A stretch of DNA of 64,000 bases from Anagrus nilaparvatae (GCA_022575985.1 JAKSXM010000137.1:16138001-16202000), one strand, 5' to 3'; numbered from the stretch's first letter, positions 26,654 to 40,300 are shown. Numbers and translations: made by a program. Notes: generated from the letters alone by a model not told the origin.

Positions 26654-27415
26654 ACCCAATTGACAAATACTATTTTATACTTATAAAAAGTGTATGTTCA
26701 AACAAAAATGAAAATCACATGACTGTACTAAAATCAAAAAATATCAAATTATGCATTCTAAACTATAATTTATTTTTTATTTCGCGTTTTTATTATTCTT
26801 AATGCTAAATAAATAATTAATAAGCGTGAATTCCGCGTTCAGTGATTTTTAGAAGAAAAAAAAATAATACTGTATAATCCTACTATATTAATTTTTTATT
26901 TATTGCTCCAATGTTCGATTCTATCGATTCCTCTTTCGAGACGAAAATAAAAAAATAACCCACCGAACTGGCGTGTGTTTAAATATATAATATTAACCGT
27001 CTTATTCATCGTCGTTTCTTATAAATATACCATTTTTAATGCACTATCTGATATTTAGTAGATTAAAATTTAACTCTACCCTGATTTTTGTAAAAATCAG
27101 TTTTACATCTACAAATGTCAAATAGTATCTCTTTCTTACCAAATATGACAGTAAATTAATAATAATAGTAATAATAATAAAAATTAAAAGTAAAATATGT
27201 ATAATTAAAGTTTATAAATATAAATATATATTTTTTTTGCTCTTTTTATTCATTCACACTGGATGTGAATTTTATCAATAATTATTTAACGTTTTAATAA
27301 ATATATTAGGTCTGTAAGTAATTATAAATATTTAAAAATTTGCACAATATTAACCTTATGCTACTTCATTTTATTTTAATTTGTATTCTGATTATCAAAG
27401 TCTAAGTGAAAATAA

Positions 27416-28116
27416 GTACTCATATAAATGTATAATCAAAAAATTGAGTCATTCAGCTGTAATTAAATACAAATTAATTACAATAAGTAGTTTTCAAATT
27501 TCAAAATTATTTTTTCAAAAATTTTAAACACCACAAAACTTAAAATTATGTGAATTTTATTTGAGAAAATAACTGTTATTACAGTTACGTGGTTTTTTGA
27601 GACTGTTAAAAGCTCTAATAAATTTACAGAAAATATAATTTAAATAATATAATTATGGTCATTTTATGGTACTTGAAAGTAAATTATGATTATGTTTTTG
27701 TATCAAAATCTAAATTTTTAAAATATTTAGCTTAAGTGTTATGATTTTCACAAAAAGACAAACGATATTTACAAGATATGTAATAAATATTTTGATTTTC
27801 CAAATATTAGTATTCTAGGGCACAAAATCAAAATTTAAAATTAAGTAAAGATTTGTGGATTTTCTGGTTGAACATGCTTGAAAAGTCCATACCTAATGTT
27901 TCTTTGTAATATTATGAACAAGTGCCATAAAATTAAAAATAAGTTACTAAAAACCTAAAATTTAACGATATTTGTGCTTAAATTTCAAAAACAGTTAAAT
28001 TTGTTTCAAAATCTTAATCTAAAATGACTAAAAAAAAAAAATAGTTTGTATTTAATTCCAGCTGAAACATCTAATATAATAAACGTAAAGAAAAAGGCGA
28101 TGACAAAAAATGAGTA
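27416..28116. repeat. Weak ~0.7-kb inverted repeat
   Basis: TTCAGCTGTAATTAAATACA (about 27,452) mirrors TGTATTTAATTCCAGCTGAA (about 28,047). Flanking words (GTACTCAT against ATGAGTA, ATGGTACTTG against CAAGTGCCAT) also pair. Divergence is high, so this is probably an old foldback insertion. Confidence 0.35.
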
Positions 28117-31100
28117 TTTTATCTGTAAACTGACGAAACGTTTTTCCTTTGGGACTCTTTTTTTTATTTTGTATTAAGACATAGAAATGTAAACCTTATA
28201 ATATTGTCCAGGGAATTTTCATGATCAAATCTTTAACATTAAGTAAGAAAAAAAAAAGTATTTTCTTTTAAAATTGAAAATTGAGTACTAAATAAAGTTA
28301 CTTTAAAATATTTCTTGTCTAAAAGAAAAAAATATTAGTTTCTTTTTCTTATAAAAATAAAAATGATGAAAGTATTATTGATACATTAATTTATAAAGTC
28401 ATTTTTATCAATGATTTCGACCTATAATTTTTTTAAAAAATTATGGCACACCTAAAATTTACATTAAAAACAAAATATATCGTCGATATTATTACTTGTA
28501 CATAAAACAAAAATCGTGATAAAATTTGCAAGTAAAAATAATTCAAAATCGACTTTTTGTTGTTTTTTTTTCGTCCTTAAAAATAAAATACATATTTAGA
28601 ATATAAGCAAATGTAATAACTGTAATAATAACATCTAAATTAAATATTAAAATAATTATGATTATTATTACTAAGGAAAAATATTAATTAATATAAAAAA
28701 AAATTAATTTTAATATGCAAGAAAAAAAAAATTACGTCAAAAGCTGGTCTTTCAAGTTTTTTTTTTTTTTTTGCATTTAAGTATGATATGATAATTATAA
28801 AATATTATTAAATATATACACTAAAAAAATAAATAAATAGTGTGTGATATCAGAAAATTATTAAATATTAAAAAAATACTATTAATATATAAAAATTACT
28901 ATTTAAAGAAATGAATAAAAACAAGACTCCAAATATATAAATATAAAAAAAAATAATTGTTATAAATTAATTCTAAAAGCCAAATAATATTTTACAATTT
29001 TCAACAGAATAAAAGTATTATTAGTTATTTCTATACTGTAAACTAATAATTGTAGGTTAGGATGAAAATTATTTTAGAAATATGCTTGAGAAAATTTTTG
29101 GTTCAAAAGAAAATTTTAATATTTTTTAAGAATTTGAACCAGGATTATTTTTAAAATTAGTCAATTTTTTGAAAAAATAATAAATTTTGGGTTAAGACAT
29201 CGCTTCCACGAAAAATTCGTTTTACAAAACCACAGAATAATATCAACCTCGATCAACATGAAAATTTTATAATGAATTCTTTATTATGTAGTTTTAAAAG
29301 ATTTGAACGTTTAAACAGAATACTTGAAAACTCTTTGAAAAGAAAAATTAAACAAATGATTTTTTTATGACTATAATTGTTTTTGCACTGAACGGCACAT
29401 GATATCAGTTCATTTAATTTCGGCAAAAGAGGGAATTCCCAAAAGAGTGGCTTCAATCAAGGATGGATTTAGTAAATTTAAGTACGTGCATCCGAATAAC
29501 AAGTTTTTTAAAGTTCTTTATAAAGTTTTTAAAACTAATTTCACGTGCAAGAAAAATTTGAATTTATAATTTACGAATTTTTTCACAAAAAAAAAACATT
29601 TTCTTAATAGGTTTGCTGTTTGTAATGACAATTTTATTTCATTATTTTACTTAATATAATTAAAAAACTATATTTATCAAAAAAGTAATTAGCATTGTGG
29701 GTATAATTTTATAACTTTTTTACAGTCCTTTAATTGAGGTATTTCTACATTAGATTAATTTTTTTAATCCGTGTCCTTTGACTATTGCGCTTTGCTGCAG
29801 ACAAAGCACACGGGATTTAAATAAAATTAATCTAGTATAGAAAGGGCCTCGGTCGATGATCTGTTTATAATAAATAATTGGTTATAACTTATCATTCATT
29901 GGCTCATAATCTTCTAAAAATGCCCCTACTTAATAATTTTATTACAAAAATAAAATATTCTCGCAAACAAAATGACTTTGTGAATCTATATAAGAGACCA
30001 CAAAATTATACTAAAAAAATATACTTAATGCGTACAAGTTTATGAAATAGATTACTGATTTTTGAAAAAATTTAATTAAAATTGAAGAATTATTTATCTT
30101 TTTTATCTTATCCAGAATTCAAGATTTATTTAATGTTAAACATTCAAAATCTTAATAACTAACTTTTAAAAATTTTTACAACTGTTTTTAAACTACCTAC
30201 TTTATAAGTCTTATAGCTGCAGTCCTCATGTGAGAGATACCTTAACCGACTTAAAATTCTAAAAAAAGCATATTTTTAAAATAAGTATCATTCTAATGTA
30301 ATTTTTTTATTACGAAAATTCATATAATTCATCTCTCTTTTCCAAAAATAATTACGTTGCATAACGACCTTAAATTATTATTTCTTTATTTTTGTAAAAT
30401 TTTCTAAAACTTATCATCATTTCAATTAATGTCAATATCAATTATTCAAAAATAACTAATAAAAAAAAATACTTATTTAATATTACATAATAATAATAAG
30501 TATAATAACCATTATCATGCAACTGAAAAAAAACTCAAAAAAAAAAAAAAAAATAGAAAAATCACAATAAAATAAAAAAAAAACCAATTAAAAAAAAAAT
30601 GGAAAAATGAAAGTTTTGAAAAAAATCTAGTGACATTAATAACTATAATTCTTCATTAATTATTAGATTAAAAACAAAAAATTGTTGTGTATAATGAATG
30701 TATGTTTATGTTTTAATTGTGTATGTAATTGTAACGAATGCTATAATAAAATTTTTGGTGCTGGACACCAAAAAAAAAAAAAAATTATAATAAAATAAAT
30801 TAAGAAGTTTGCTTGATATATAATTATTAGTAATGAATATCTATATATATACATATATAATGTTACAATAACGATCCTAAAAAAAATTAAATTATGAGAT
30901 TTTAAATTAAATTATTTCTAAACTTCCATTTATTGTGTTGTTAAAAAATTATTTTTTGTTGTTTATTTTTATTAAATAATAATTGTTATTAAATATTATA
31001 TATATAAATTGTTATAAATAATTGTTAATTTTATTTTTTAATGCAATAAATAACAAAAAAATAAAAGAAACTTTAATTATAAAATACCAAACTGAATATA

Positions 31101-31639
31101 AATATAAGTAAATATTTTAATTCTTAATTATTAGCAAAAATTTTATTATATAAATATATAAAAAGAAAAAGCAGGTTTAATTGCTGGACAGTTAAATGAA
31201 GCCATGTATTAAAAAAAAAAAATATCATGTAATACCTTTTATGAATATAATAATATGTGTAATAAAAGAAAAACATATTTATTGTCTCTGATATTTTATT
31301 TTATTTTATCTTAACAATTAATTCATATTATTTTTTATCAATAGCGACGTATATAAATAATAATTTTAATGAATAGTAAAAATATATTGATAATGGGTGG
31401 AAATTTATATTATCTTAATGCTAAAATATCAAAAAACTTATAACTGGTTTGCGTTAACACAATCTAAATGCATAGAGCATGTTTACCACAGTTTGGGCTA
31501 GGTATAATTCACGAAGGCTACGCAACAAGCTTACGAATTGCTAGTTTTATTATTCGTAATTATTACCGTTTTTGGATGGTAAGTAAATAAACCTGAGATA
31601 TTTGCAAAAAAAACCAAATCCCAAGTCCCAAAATCAGGA

Positions 31640-32035
31640 TTATTCTAATGAGAATTTATTCTAAGTTCCATTTGACTACTCTCCTGCTTAAACCAGACAC
31701 ATTTTACCATTCTCCCCTCGATTTTTCAGATTATTACCGGGCCGTTCCTCTCCAAGGGCGTTTGTCTCTGAGAATTTCCCTCCTTTGGACTTTTCCTCCC
31801 TTGGATGTTTCCCCAGAATGGCTTATTCTAGGGCTAAGTGTCAGTACAGCATTTGGAGGTAGGTTATAATTGCTTTTTTCTTTTGTGTCAAGTCCCCAAT
31901 TTGCTTTGTCCTCTTGTCCCCTAGAACTAGTTAATTATAAGGGCTAAGTGGGAGTACAACTAAAAAAGGTCCAGGGGAAAACGCTCTTGAGGGAGAGCGG
32001 CCCGGTCACCTTTTCAGAGTCACCATTCCCAATAA
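31640..32035. other. Unexplained GC-richer patch
   Basis: This patch has clearly more G+C than its surroundings. A 73-codon open frame at 31,648-31,869 (+) has no motif I recognise. The word AGGGCTAAGTG recurs about 110 bp apart (near 31,829 and 31,941), suggesting part of a repeat rather than a gene. I cannot assign it. Confidence 0.3.
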
Positions 32036-32382
32036 ACATGCTCCTTGTTAAAATTACAAATAACTGTTATTGATAATTGTCATTTTATATTCTAATGGGA
32101 GAAAATGAAATATCACTACTTCTAAAAAGAACAACTACACTAGGTTATAAAAAACAGGATCAATTTTTGCCTTTATAAATAAGTTTTTTAAACTAATAAA
32201 TATTTTTTTTAAATAAAAAAAATCTTTATTTGAAAATAATTACCTATATTATACGAAACTAACATAATATAAATACAGCTAATTGTTTCTGATAAGTATG
32301 TTGATTATCAAAAGGAAATTTTTTTTTTTTTAATAAAATTGGTATGTTTTCCATTTTATAAGAATTTTTGCAGTTAATAAAA

Positions 32383-33319
32383 ATATCACAAAACGACAAA
32401 GAAAATATTTGCACAGAAAAATTAAATTCAGCTGAAAATAAAGAAATAGTAATTGCAAACTATAATGACGAAACTCCTGATGTTAAGGTATTTGAGGCAA
32501 ATAATCTTAAGAGAAATCCTGTCAAACAAAAATTAATGTAGGCAAATATTATTGGAATCACTGTTTTTTATATTTTGGCTATTTACTTTTATTTAACGTT
32601 CCCATATAAGCAACGAAAACTGACAGTATTATGGGGTAAGTATTTAGAAAAAAATAATGTTTTGTAAATTGAATTATTGATAATACATAATCTACTATTG
32701 CTTTAAGTCTAAAATTTTTGTTTTGTAAGTTATTTACATTTTTTGTTAAAAAACTTTTTATAAAAGTTATGAAGTATAAAAATGACCAAACATCTGAATT
32801 TATAGTAAGTCTTTTGTCTAAAAACTATGACCACATTTAAATTATTATGAAAATTAAAAGAAAGCAAGTTGTCTATTTTCACCGCACTGGTTGTATTTTG
32901 AAAAATTATAATCAAAGTATTACTAAAAATTGTTATCATTAAAAATTTTAGACGCTGCCTCTTTTTACGTCGTCTATTAAAAAAAAAAATTATTTTACAA
33001 ATGTTTTTTTAATTAATTTTTAAAAAACAGGTTTTTTATTTCATGATGTAAATATGCTTCCTTTTCTGCCCTGAAATCTATGCTTAAAAGTTGCATTTTT
33101 TTTCTACTTTTTTTTTTTCTTGGGAAGAAAGTGACTTCTTTTAAGCGTAGTTATATTAACACATTATACACTGCATTGTGGATAGAATTATTTGCGAAAA
33201 TTGGCTGGGCTTATGATTTAAAAATTACATCTCCAGCACTTGTTAAAAAATTAATTGATAATAAAGGAGATAAAAGTGGAAAATTTTTGTTCGCAAAAAA
33301 AAATAATGTAAATGAATAA
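32383..33319 (+). pseudogene. Broken, rearranged acyl-CoA desaturase fragment
   Basis: 32,383-32,635 aligns end to end with the 253-nt first exon of D2 and still ends in TGG G|GTAAG. However, its start codon is ATA and a TAG replaces the Trp codon at 32,539. 33,160-33,319 matches the last part of D2/D3 exon 5 (WIELFAKIGWAYDLKI... to a stop). The exons with histidine boxes 1-3 are missing between them, and no intact frame links the pieces. The exon-1 part is closest to D2. The pieces are coded on + while all intact desaturases are on -. At about 32,151-32,196, sequence matching the intron-2 side of D2/D3 exon 3 lies in the opposite orientation, so the fragment is rearranged, not just decayed. 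It is not a functional enzyme. Confidence 0.85.
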
Positions 33320-34042
33320 ATATCATTCTATAATAGCAAAATTTATATTATTTATTACTTACCTTTTAAAATCTGAAAAGATTTTTATTTTTGTACTTTT
33401 TAAAATAAATACGTAAGTTAACAGAGAAGTACAAAAGTTTTATATTTACTGTCAAGTTGAAGCAACTGGGCTCAAGCTATACACTTGAATATTTTTAGAC
33501 AATTATCTATACGGTATGTAATCAACATCTTATGTGGATCATCATTGTAGGTGCCTAATAGATTACTACAGTATTATGCACAATTGAAAAAAATCAGTCC
33601 CTTCATATCAAATGGTACTTCTCCTAAAGGAATACTCTGAACTCCACTAAAAAATAGTTTGACCAAAATAGAGATAGCTAAGAAAGAGCAAAAGAGAATT
33701 TTAAGTAGCCATAAAATCATTCAGATCGAAATTCATAATTTTTTTGTACGAAAAAAACAACGTTAATTGCTAATAAAAAATTTTTTAAATAAAAATTTTT
33801 ATTTTTTCCATTTATCGTCTGCATTATAGTTAAAATTGCAATATCTAAATCATATATCATAATGAAGGCAATGGATCTGACTAAAAAACTAACTTAAATA
33901 TTTTTCTTAAAAATCTGCTAATTGATGTAATTATAAATTATTTCCATTAAATAATCATTTCAATACCAATGTAATTCTACGTGAGGTAAAATAAAACAAA
34001 TTCATAGTTTCTAATATTTTATTTTATTTAAACTTTAAAATT
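33320..34042. other. Intergenic between pseudogene and D1
   Basis: A/T-rich sequence separating the + strand pseudogene from the 3' end of D1. AATAAA words on the minus strand just below 34,030 could serve as the D1 poly(A) signal. Nothing else is seen. Confidence 0.5.
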
Positions 34043-36256
34043 TTAATATTCTTTTTCATCAATAATATTGCCTTTTTTTCTTGCAATAACAGATTTAATA
34101 ATTTCTGGTGACGCTTGTTTTAAATCATATGCCCAACCAATTTTTGAAAAAAAATTAATCATATGTGTTGTTGTATCAAATTTAAAACCATATTCAGCTG
34201 CTTTGTAGTCCCATGGAAATGTATGATGATAATTGTGCCAACCTTCACCACCAGTAAGTAATGATACGAAACTATTTTCAACTGGTGCTATTAATTTATC
34301 GTATGGTTTATCACCCCAGATATGTGCTACACTGTTTACACTCCATGTTCCATTTAATATCACCATGTAACGTATAAAAAATAATAATTTTATTGAATTT
34401 AACCAACTTTCGTTCCAAAAATAAACTGGTACACATACTGGAATTATCATATTAAATAGCAAATATAAAGGGATGAAAAACCTGCAAACAAATTGTCATT
34501 AGAAATAAAATAAATTCAGAATGTTTAGTAAATTTCACTTACTTTCTTGAAAATTCAGCCACTGGATCGTTAATTATATCACTCATATCGATAACTTTAC
34601 CTTTTTTTATAACCTCTGGATGTTTTTTTATCATGAGCCAACCAACATGTGAAAAAAAGAAACCTCGGCTACTATTATGTGGATCTGCATCAGTTTCTGA
34701 ATATTTGTGATGTATTCTATGATCTCTTACCCATTCAAACAATGGGTTCTACAAAAACAAATAATACTTTTAGTACGAGCAGATTAACGAAAATTATAAT
34801 CAGAGACTAGAATTTGTTAATTAAAGATATTTTTATACGGCTTGATTAATTAATTAACAGGTTTTAATTACTGTTTTTGAATAATAATTATTTTGACATT
34901 ATAATCTTGAAGAAAAAACTTGTAATTTTTAGGTTTTTGATATAAAATGTAAAAAAATATTTTCTCAAAAAATTTTCTTTTAAATATTCAGTACACTATT
35001 CTGTTTTTATTTGCAAATTACATCAGATTTTCGAATAGCTTTCCATCCAAATATTTTTCATTATTTATAGCTTTGCGTTGCTATCATTATAATTACTGGA
35101 TAAAATGTCTTGATGCAAATTAGAGTGAAAATTTATGTACATAGTCCTGTCGTCAGCAATAGGAATCACGACCATAACTTCAATTTATTATCCAAGGAGA
35201 AAAAATGGATGGTATTTATGTTTTGAAACGTGCTAAATATGAATCCGGAGTCCATTTTGCAAAAAGTTCTTGGTCAAATTTTTTGTTACTAATAAATTAT
35301 TGCACATTTTTGTAATGATTTGTCCGTTTTGCAAAATTGACCAGGAATTTTGCTAAATGGAATCCAGATTCATGTTTGGCGGGTCAAAAAGCTTAAATAA
35401 CATCAATATTTTTCCATGGGTAATGAATTGAATTTAGGGCGTGATTCCTATTGCTAGCGTTAGAAAAAAAATCTTTAAAAAAAAAAAAAACACAGTTGCA
35501 TCTTATTTCCCGCACTTTCGGTTAATCCCGAGCGAACCTGTCGGGCGGATTGCCACCATAAGTCACGCGGCGAACCGGCGGCCCTAAGGAGGGCCTCCGA
35601 CGGGCCGCCGTTACGCCGCGTGACTTATGGTGGCAATCCGCCCGACAGGTTCGCTCGGGATATATCCCGGAAATCTCAATAACCAAAAATCCTTTAAACA
35701 AATTCTGACTTTTTGGTATAAATTTTAAAAAATCTTTCTGTTTATAAATAAATTTTAATAAAAAAAATATAATTTACCATTCCAGATGTCGCATAACAAA
35801 TAGCTAATATTATTTTTAACGGTAATTTTGCTTTAAACGTACGATGTGTCCAAAATCTATGTGCACCAGCAGTTACACCAAATCGTGCCATCATACTCAG
35901 TAAAGAAACTTTGAAATATTAAGAATTTAATTATTTATTTATTTATTATTATGAAAATTAATTTAATAAAGCTTACGCCAAATGAATGTTTTCTTATTTG
36001 GAAAATATGGATAAGTTAAAATTGAATACACAGCTAATAAATGAAAAATTCCAATACCAATAATGTTTAGCCATTTTAATTCTTGATCATATTTACTTTT
36101 ATTGTTATTATTATTACTTATAATATTTTTATTAATATTATTATCATTTTTATCAAAAATCTGCTCATTATTATTTTCATCTTTTATACCTGAATTTTTC
36201 TCAACATTATTTTCAACATTATCAATTTCTGAATCAACCACTCGTTTTATTAACAT
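34043..36256 (-). CDS. Acyl-CoA desaturase D1 (first-desaturase type)
   Basis: Four exons on the minus strand, 36256-35977, 35908-35778, 34748-34543 and 34481-34043, join to 351 residues. This ER-membrane di-iron enzyme family puts a double bond into fatty acyl-CoA using cytochrome b5. Histidine boxes are HRFWTH (110-115), HRIHH (147-151) and HNYHH (288-292); NSVAH is at 255-259. The first transmembrane stretch is about residues 63-83. The box-1 context FGVTAGAH is the usual insect form, unlike D2-D4. The N-terminal ~60 residues are Asn/Asp rich. The intron found in D2-D4 after PYDK is absent here, so the last two exons are one. Start chosen: the only in-frame ATG, in AAAAATG context. Substrate and double-bond position cannot be read from sequence; Delta-9 is the default guess. 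Confidence 0.93.
35152..35459. repeat. ~300-bp inverted repeat in D1 intron 2
   Basis: AGCAATAGGAATCACG (35,155) mirrors CGTGATTCCTATTGCT (ending 35,455). Inner words also pair, such as AATCCGGAGTCCATTTTGC against AAATGGAATCCAGATT. This is a non-coding MITE-like element close to the GC-rich palindrome. Confidence 0.55.
35525..35661. repeat. GC-rich perfect palindrome in D1 intron 2
   Basis: Two perfect 48-bp arms (35,525-35,572 and 35,614-35,661) begin ATCCCGAGCGAACCTGTCGG and flank a 41-bp loop. The loop itself contains a shorter pairing, CGGCGGCCC with GGGCCGCCG. The whole block is strongly G+C rich in an A/T-rich intron. It could be a very young foldback insertion or a structured element; no family is recognised. 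Confidence 0.8.
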
Positions 36257-37391
36257 TTTTGTTTATTTAATTTATTTAAATTTAGGAAAAGAAAAAAATA
36301 CTTGAATATTTATGCATTAGAAACTTTTTTTTAAAAATATAATACAGTAGTAAAAATTATTTTTGCGCATATACTTATTTATTTGCATTAAATTAATTAT
36401 TCAAGTATATAATTATTTACTGATAAAAAATATTGAAATTTTATTTATTACAAAATGAATGCAAATAAATAATTGTTTTTCTTTTTGAATTTAAAGTAAA
36501 AATGTTAAAAAAATATAGTAATTGCAGTACAGATAGTGAAATTATTAAATGTTTAAATAATTTGTTTGTACAAAAAGTTGTTTTTATGCGCAAAATTTAT
36601 TCTGATAAATAAAACTGGTTTTTCGTCAGAATTTTTATTCATTTATTTATACCTATTTTAGTAAAAGAAATTATTACATCAGAATGAAGTAATTAGTGGT
36701 TTTCCACCAACACCTGAAAGTGGCTTCAATCTTTATGAAATTCAAAAAGCCTTTTTACCAAAACCAAAAAGTTGTAGCATTTAAACTTTTCGGACGAAGC
36801 TCGATTGGAGTTAGTTTGTCTCTTCCTGGAGGCAAAAAAAATTTACAAAAATCCATTAATTTTTGCATTCTAAAACGAAAAGGTAAATGTAAAATTTTTA
36901 ATTACATGCACCCCTTTCAAGTTACAGCCTTTAAAACTTTGATTTTTCGAATGAAGAGTAAGTTCTAAGCGGTGTAACTTGAAAGCTGTGCATTTAATTA
37001 AAAAGTTCATATTTCACCTTTTCGTTTTATTGTATAAAAATTAATCGATTCCAATAATTTTTTAAACAATTTTCTTTCGTCTCCTCAAAAAAAGGGCAAA
37101 CCAACCCCATCAATGTGCCTCGTCCAAAAATTTTAATTTCCACAAATATTTGTTTAAGGCTGTGATGAACAGAATGGGTGCTTAATTTATTTATTTATTA
37201 TAAAATTCACTCCCCTTCCCTCTAAATAGTTAGTTACCATATTTAAGTAACAAGGTGAAAACCAAAAAAGAAGTTACGAAAAATTTGACATGCTATCTTT
37301 CCATGCATTGAAAAGTGACTTCAAAGAACAAAAATCAGATACTTAAAATAAGAAATAATATGAAAATTTTTCTTTTGCAAAATAAAGTTTA
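36257..37391. other. Intergenic between D1 start and D2 end
   Basis: Likely holds the D1 promoter next to 36,257, but no motif can be assigned. A 90-codon open frame at 36,696-36,968 (+) has no recognisable domain. From about 37,255 the sequence aligns with 42,955 onward (AAGGTGAAAACCAAAAAA and following), marking the 3' boundary of the D2/D3 duplication unit. Confidence 0.5.
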
Positions 37392-40300
37392 TTATTTCGA
37401 GTTATATTTTTGAGCAAACAAAAATTTTCCACTTTCATCCCCTTTATTATCTATTGTTTTTTTAACAAGTGCTGAAGATGTAATTTTTAAATCATAAGCC
37501 CAGCCAATTTTCGCAAATAATTCTATCCACAATGTTGTTAAGTCCACAGAATAATGAGGTAATTCTGATGTTTTATAATCCCAAGGAAATGTGTGATGAT
37601 AATTATGCCAGCCTTCACCGCCATTTAAGAAAGAGACAAATCGTGTATCAGTTGGTGCTATATTTCTATAAAATAAATAAAAACATATATGAGTCTTTCT
37701 TTGCCAAAACAGCAATGGTGGGCAGGTCGGGTCATCGGATCGGCCTCAAATTTTTTCCATGTTTTTATAACATAAAGATAGGAAAATCCTGAAATTTTTA
37801 GCATTCTAAGTCTTAAACAGCCCAAGTTATGGCCAATCAAACTCATTAGGTGGCTCTCGGCCAGCGTTAGTGCTTTTCGGGAAAATGGTTAAAAATCATA
37901 AATATAAGCTTGAAAAAAATTTCTGAAAGAGTATCTTTGTTGGGAAACCTTCAGTAAATCCATTTCTGCCATTAGTTTTTCGGAAAAACCCCGGGAAATT
38001 CCGGAAAATGGGAAAATGTGTTTTAAGAAAAATCGCAATATCTCATTTTCCACCATTTTTTTTTTCAAAATTTTTTTTTCAAAATTTTTCTCAACCGAAA
38101 TCCCATTGATTTGTCCGAAAAAAAATTTTGATTTCGGCCATTAAGGTCAAGTTTAGCCTGTTTTAGAATAATTTCAAATTTTTAATACTTCTTTATTTAA
38201 TTTTCCATAAGGGGTTAAAATAATTTACTTTTTTGCTTTCAGAATCGAATAGCCAGGGAAAAAGTAGTCCTAAATAAAAAAAAAATTGCTTTTTTCGATG
38301 AAAATTAACCGAGTTATGGTCAAGTAAAGATTCTGTCAAAAACTACCAGAATTCCAATTTTTGGCTCTAAAACGTCATTATAACTTTAAAAATGCATAAC
38401 TCGCTTAAATTTTATCGTAAAAAGAAAAGTTTTGGATTATTATCGAATATTTTTTCCTTGGCTATTTTTTTATGCAAGAAAAAAATTAGCTTAGTTGATA
38501 AAAAGTTTTTTTTTTGGTCAAAAACTAATGTAACATGTTAAAGACTGTTTTTAATTATTATCATTTTTGAACAAAAAAAATAAATTTCTGTCAATAAAAT
38601 TAATTTTTTATTGGATAAACGAATAGCCAAGGAAAAAATATTCGATAATAATCCAAAACTTTTCTTTTTACGATAAAATTTAAGCGAGTTATGCATTTTT
38701 TAAGTTATAATGTCGTTTTAGAGCCAAAAATTGGAATTAGTACAAAAATGGTAGTTTTTGACAGTATCTTTACTTGACCATAACTTGGTTAATTTTCATC
38801 GAAAATAGTAATTTTTTTTTTTATTTAGGACTACTTTTTCCCTAGCTATTCAATTCTGAAAGCAAAAAAGTAAATTATTTTAACCCCTTATGGAAAATTA
38901 AATAAAGAAGTATTAAAAATTTGAAATTATTCTAAAACAGGCTAAAATTGACCTTAATGGCCGAAATCAAAATTTTTTTCGGACAGATCGATAGGATTTC
39001 GGTTGAGAAAAATTTTGAAAAAAAAATTTTCAAAAAAAAAATGGCGGAAAATGAGATATTGCGATTTTTCTTAAAACACATTTTCACATTTTCCGGAATT
39101 TCCCGGGGTTTTTCCGAAAAACTAATGGCAGAAAGGATTTACTGAAGGTTTCCCAACAAAGATACTCTTTTAGAAATTTTTTTCAAGCTTATATTTATGA
39201 TTTTTAACCATTTTCCCGAAAAGCACAAACGTTGGCCGAGAGCCACCTAATGAGTTTGATTGGCCATAACTCAGGCTGTTTAAGACTTAGAAGGCTAAAA
39301 ATTTCAGGATTTTCCTATCTTTATGTTATAAAAACATGGGAAAAATTTGAGGCCGATCCGATGACCCGACCTGCCCACCATTGCTGTTTTGGCAAAGAAA
39401 GACTCATATAATATTCTATAAATTAATAAAAATGGAAAATAGAAGCAGTGATTTGGGTGATGCGTTGATCAGAATATAAATTTAAATAAAATAGCAATTC
39501 AAAAATCAACAAAGAAAAATAAGTTTTTAAAAAGGGACTAATTTAGGAGCTGAAAACTACCAGACGTTTTTGTAATTAAGAAAGTGTGTTAAATCTGCAG
39601 TATTTTCTATGCAATTTAAAATCCCGCAAATAAACTTATCGGTTTTTATTTTTATGATAACACAGGTAGGATATTTTAATGCTGAACTCGATGGTACATG
39701 GTTTTAACCATTTTTTATTATCACGCCACAGTTTTAAGATATTTTGAAATAAACATAAAAACTGCAAAAACTGGCATTCTTTGGAATTTTTGCAATACTA
39801 TAGTATTAATACATCGAAAACTTTATTTGACTTTTTAGTTAAAATTATGTTTTTTTTCATACGATGCCGTAAACCGTTTTGAATACCACGTCAAAAAAAC
39901 ATAAGTATTTATTGTGGGTTTGGTGATAGTATTGAATCTTTAAAAAATTTCTTGTATTGTTGATACTTTACGGCATCAGTACATAGCAAATAAATCTTTT
40001 GGATAATTTTGACCGAAAATTCAAACAAAGTTTTTGAGATATTTTACTTTGAAAATACCACAAAATGGCTTTTTTTTAGTTTGTCATTCCGGTAAACATT
40101 TTCTAATAACATAATTTCAAAAATCAATTTTTTTTTGGCTTGTGTAATTTAATGACATTACGATATTTACTACAAATTAAAGCAAACGACAAAAACTTTT
40201 TAAGTTTTAAATTCATATTCATTTAAATTCAGACTGCTGGAAAATATCGCTATTTATAACTTACTTATCATATGGTCTCCAACCCCACAAATGTGCAATA

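Larger units (their letters stand above)
24976..31639 (+). other. dunce 3' UTR and intergenic sequence
   Basis: Sequence after the dunce stop is extremely A/T rich. AATAAA-type signals occur repeatedly (for example near 25,060 and 25,790), so I cannot fix the polyadenylation site. It includes an ATT-repeat stretch at 25,650-25,703 and two imperfect foldbacks listed below. I see no coding exon on either strand. Confidence 0.6.

Noticed and set aside
36696..36968. 90-codon open frame (+) between D1 and D2
   Set aside because: No motif, no splice context and repetitive Lys/Phe-rich composition; consistent with chance in A/T-rich DNA.
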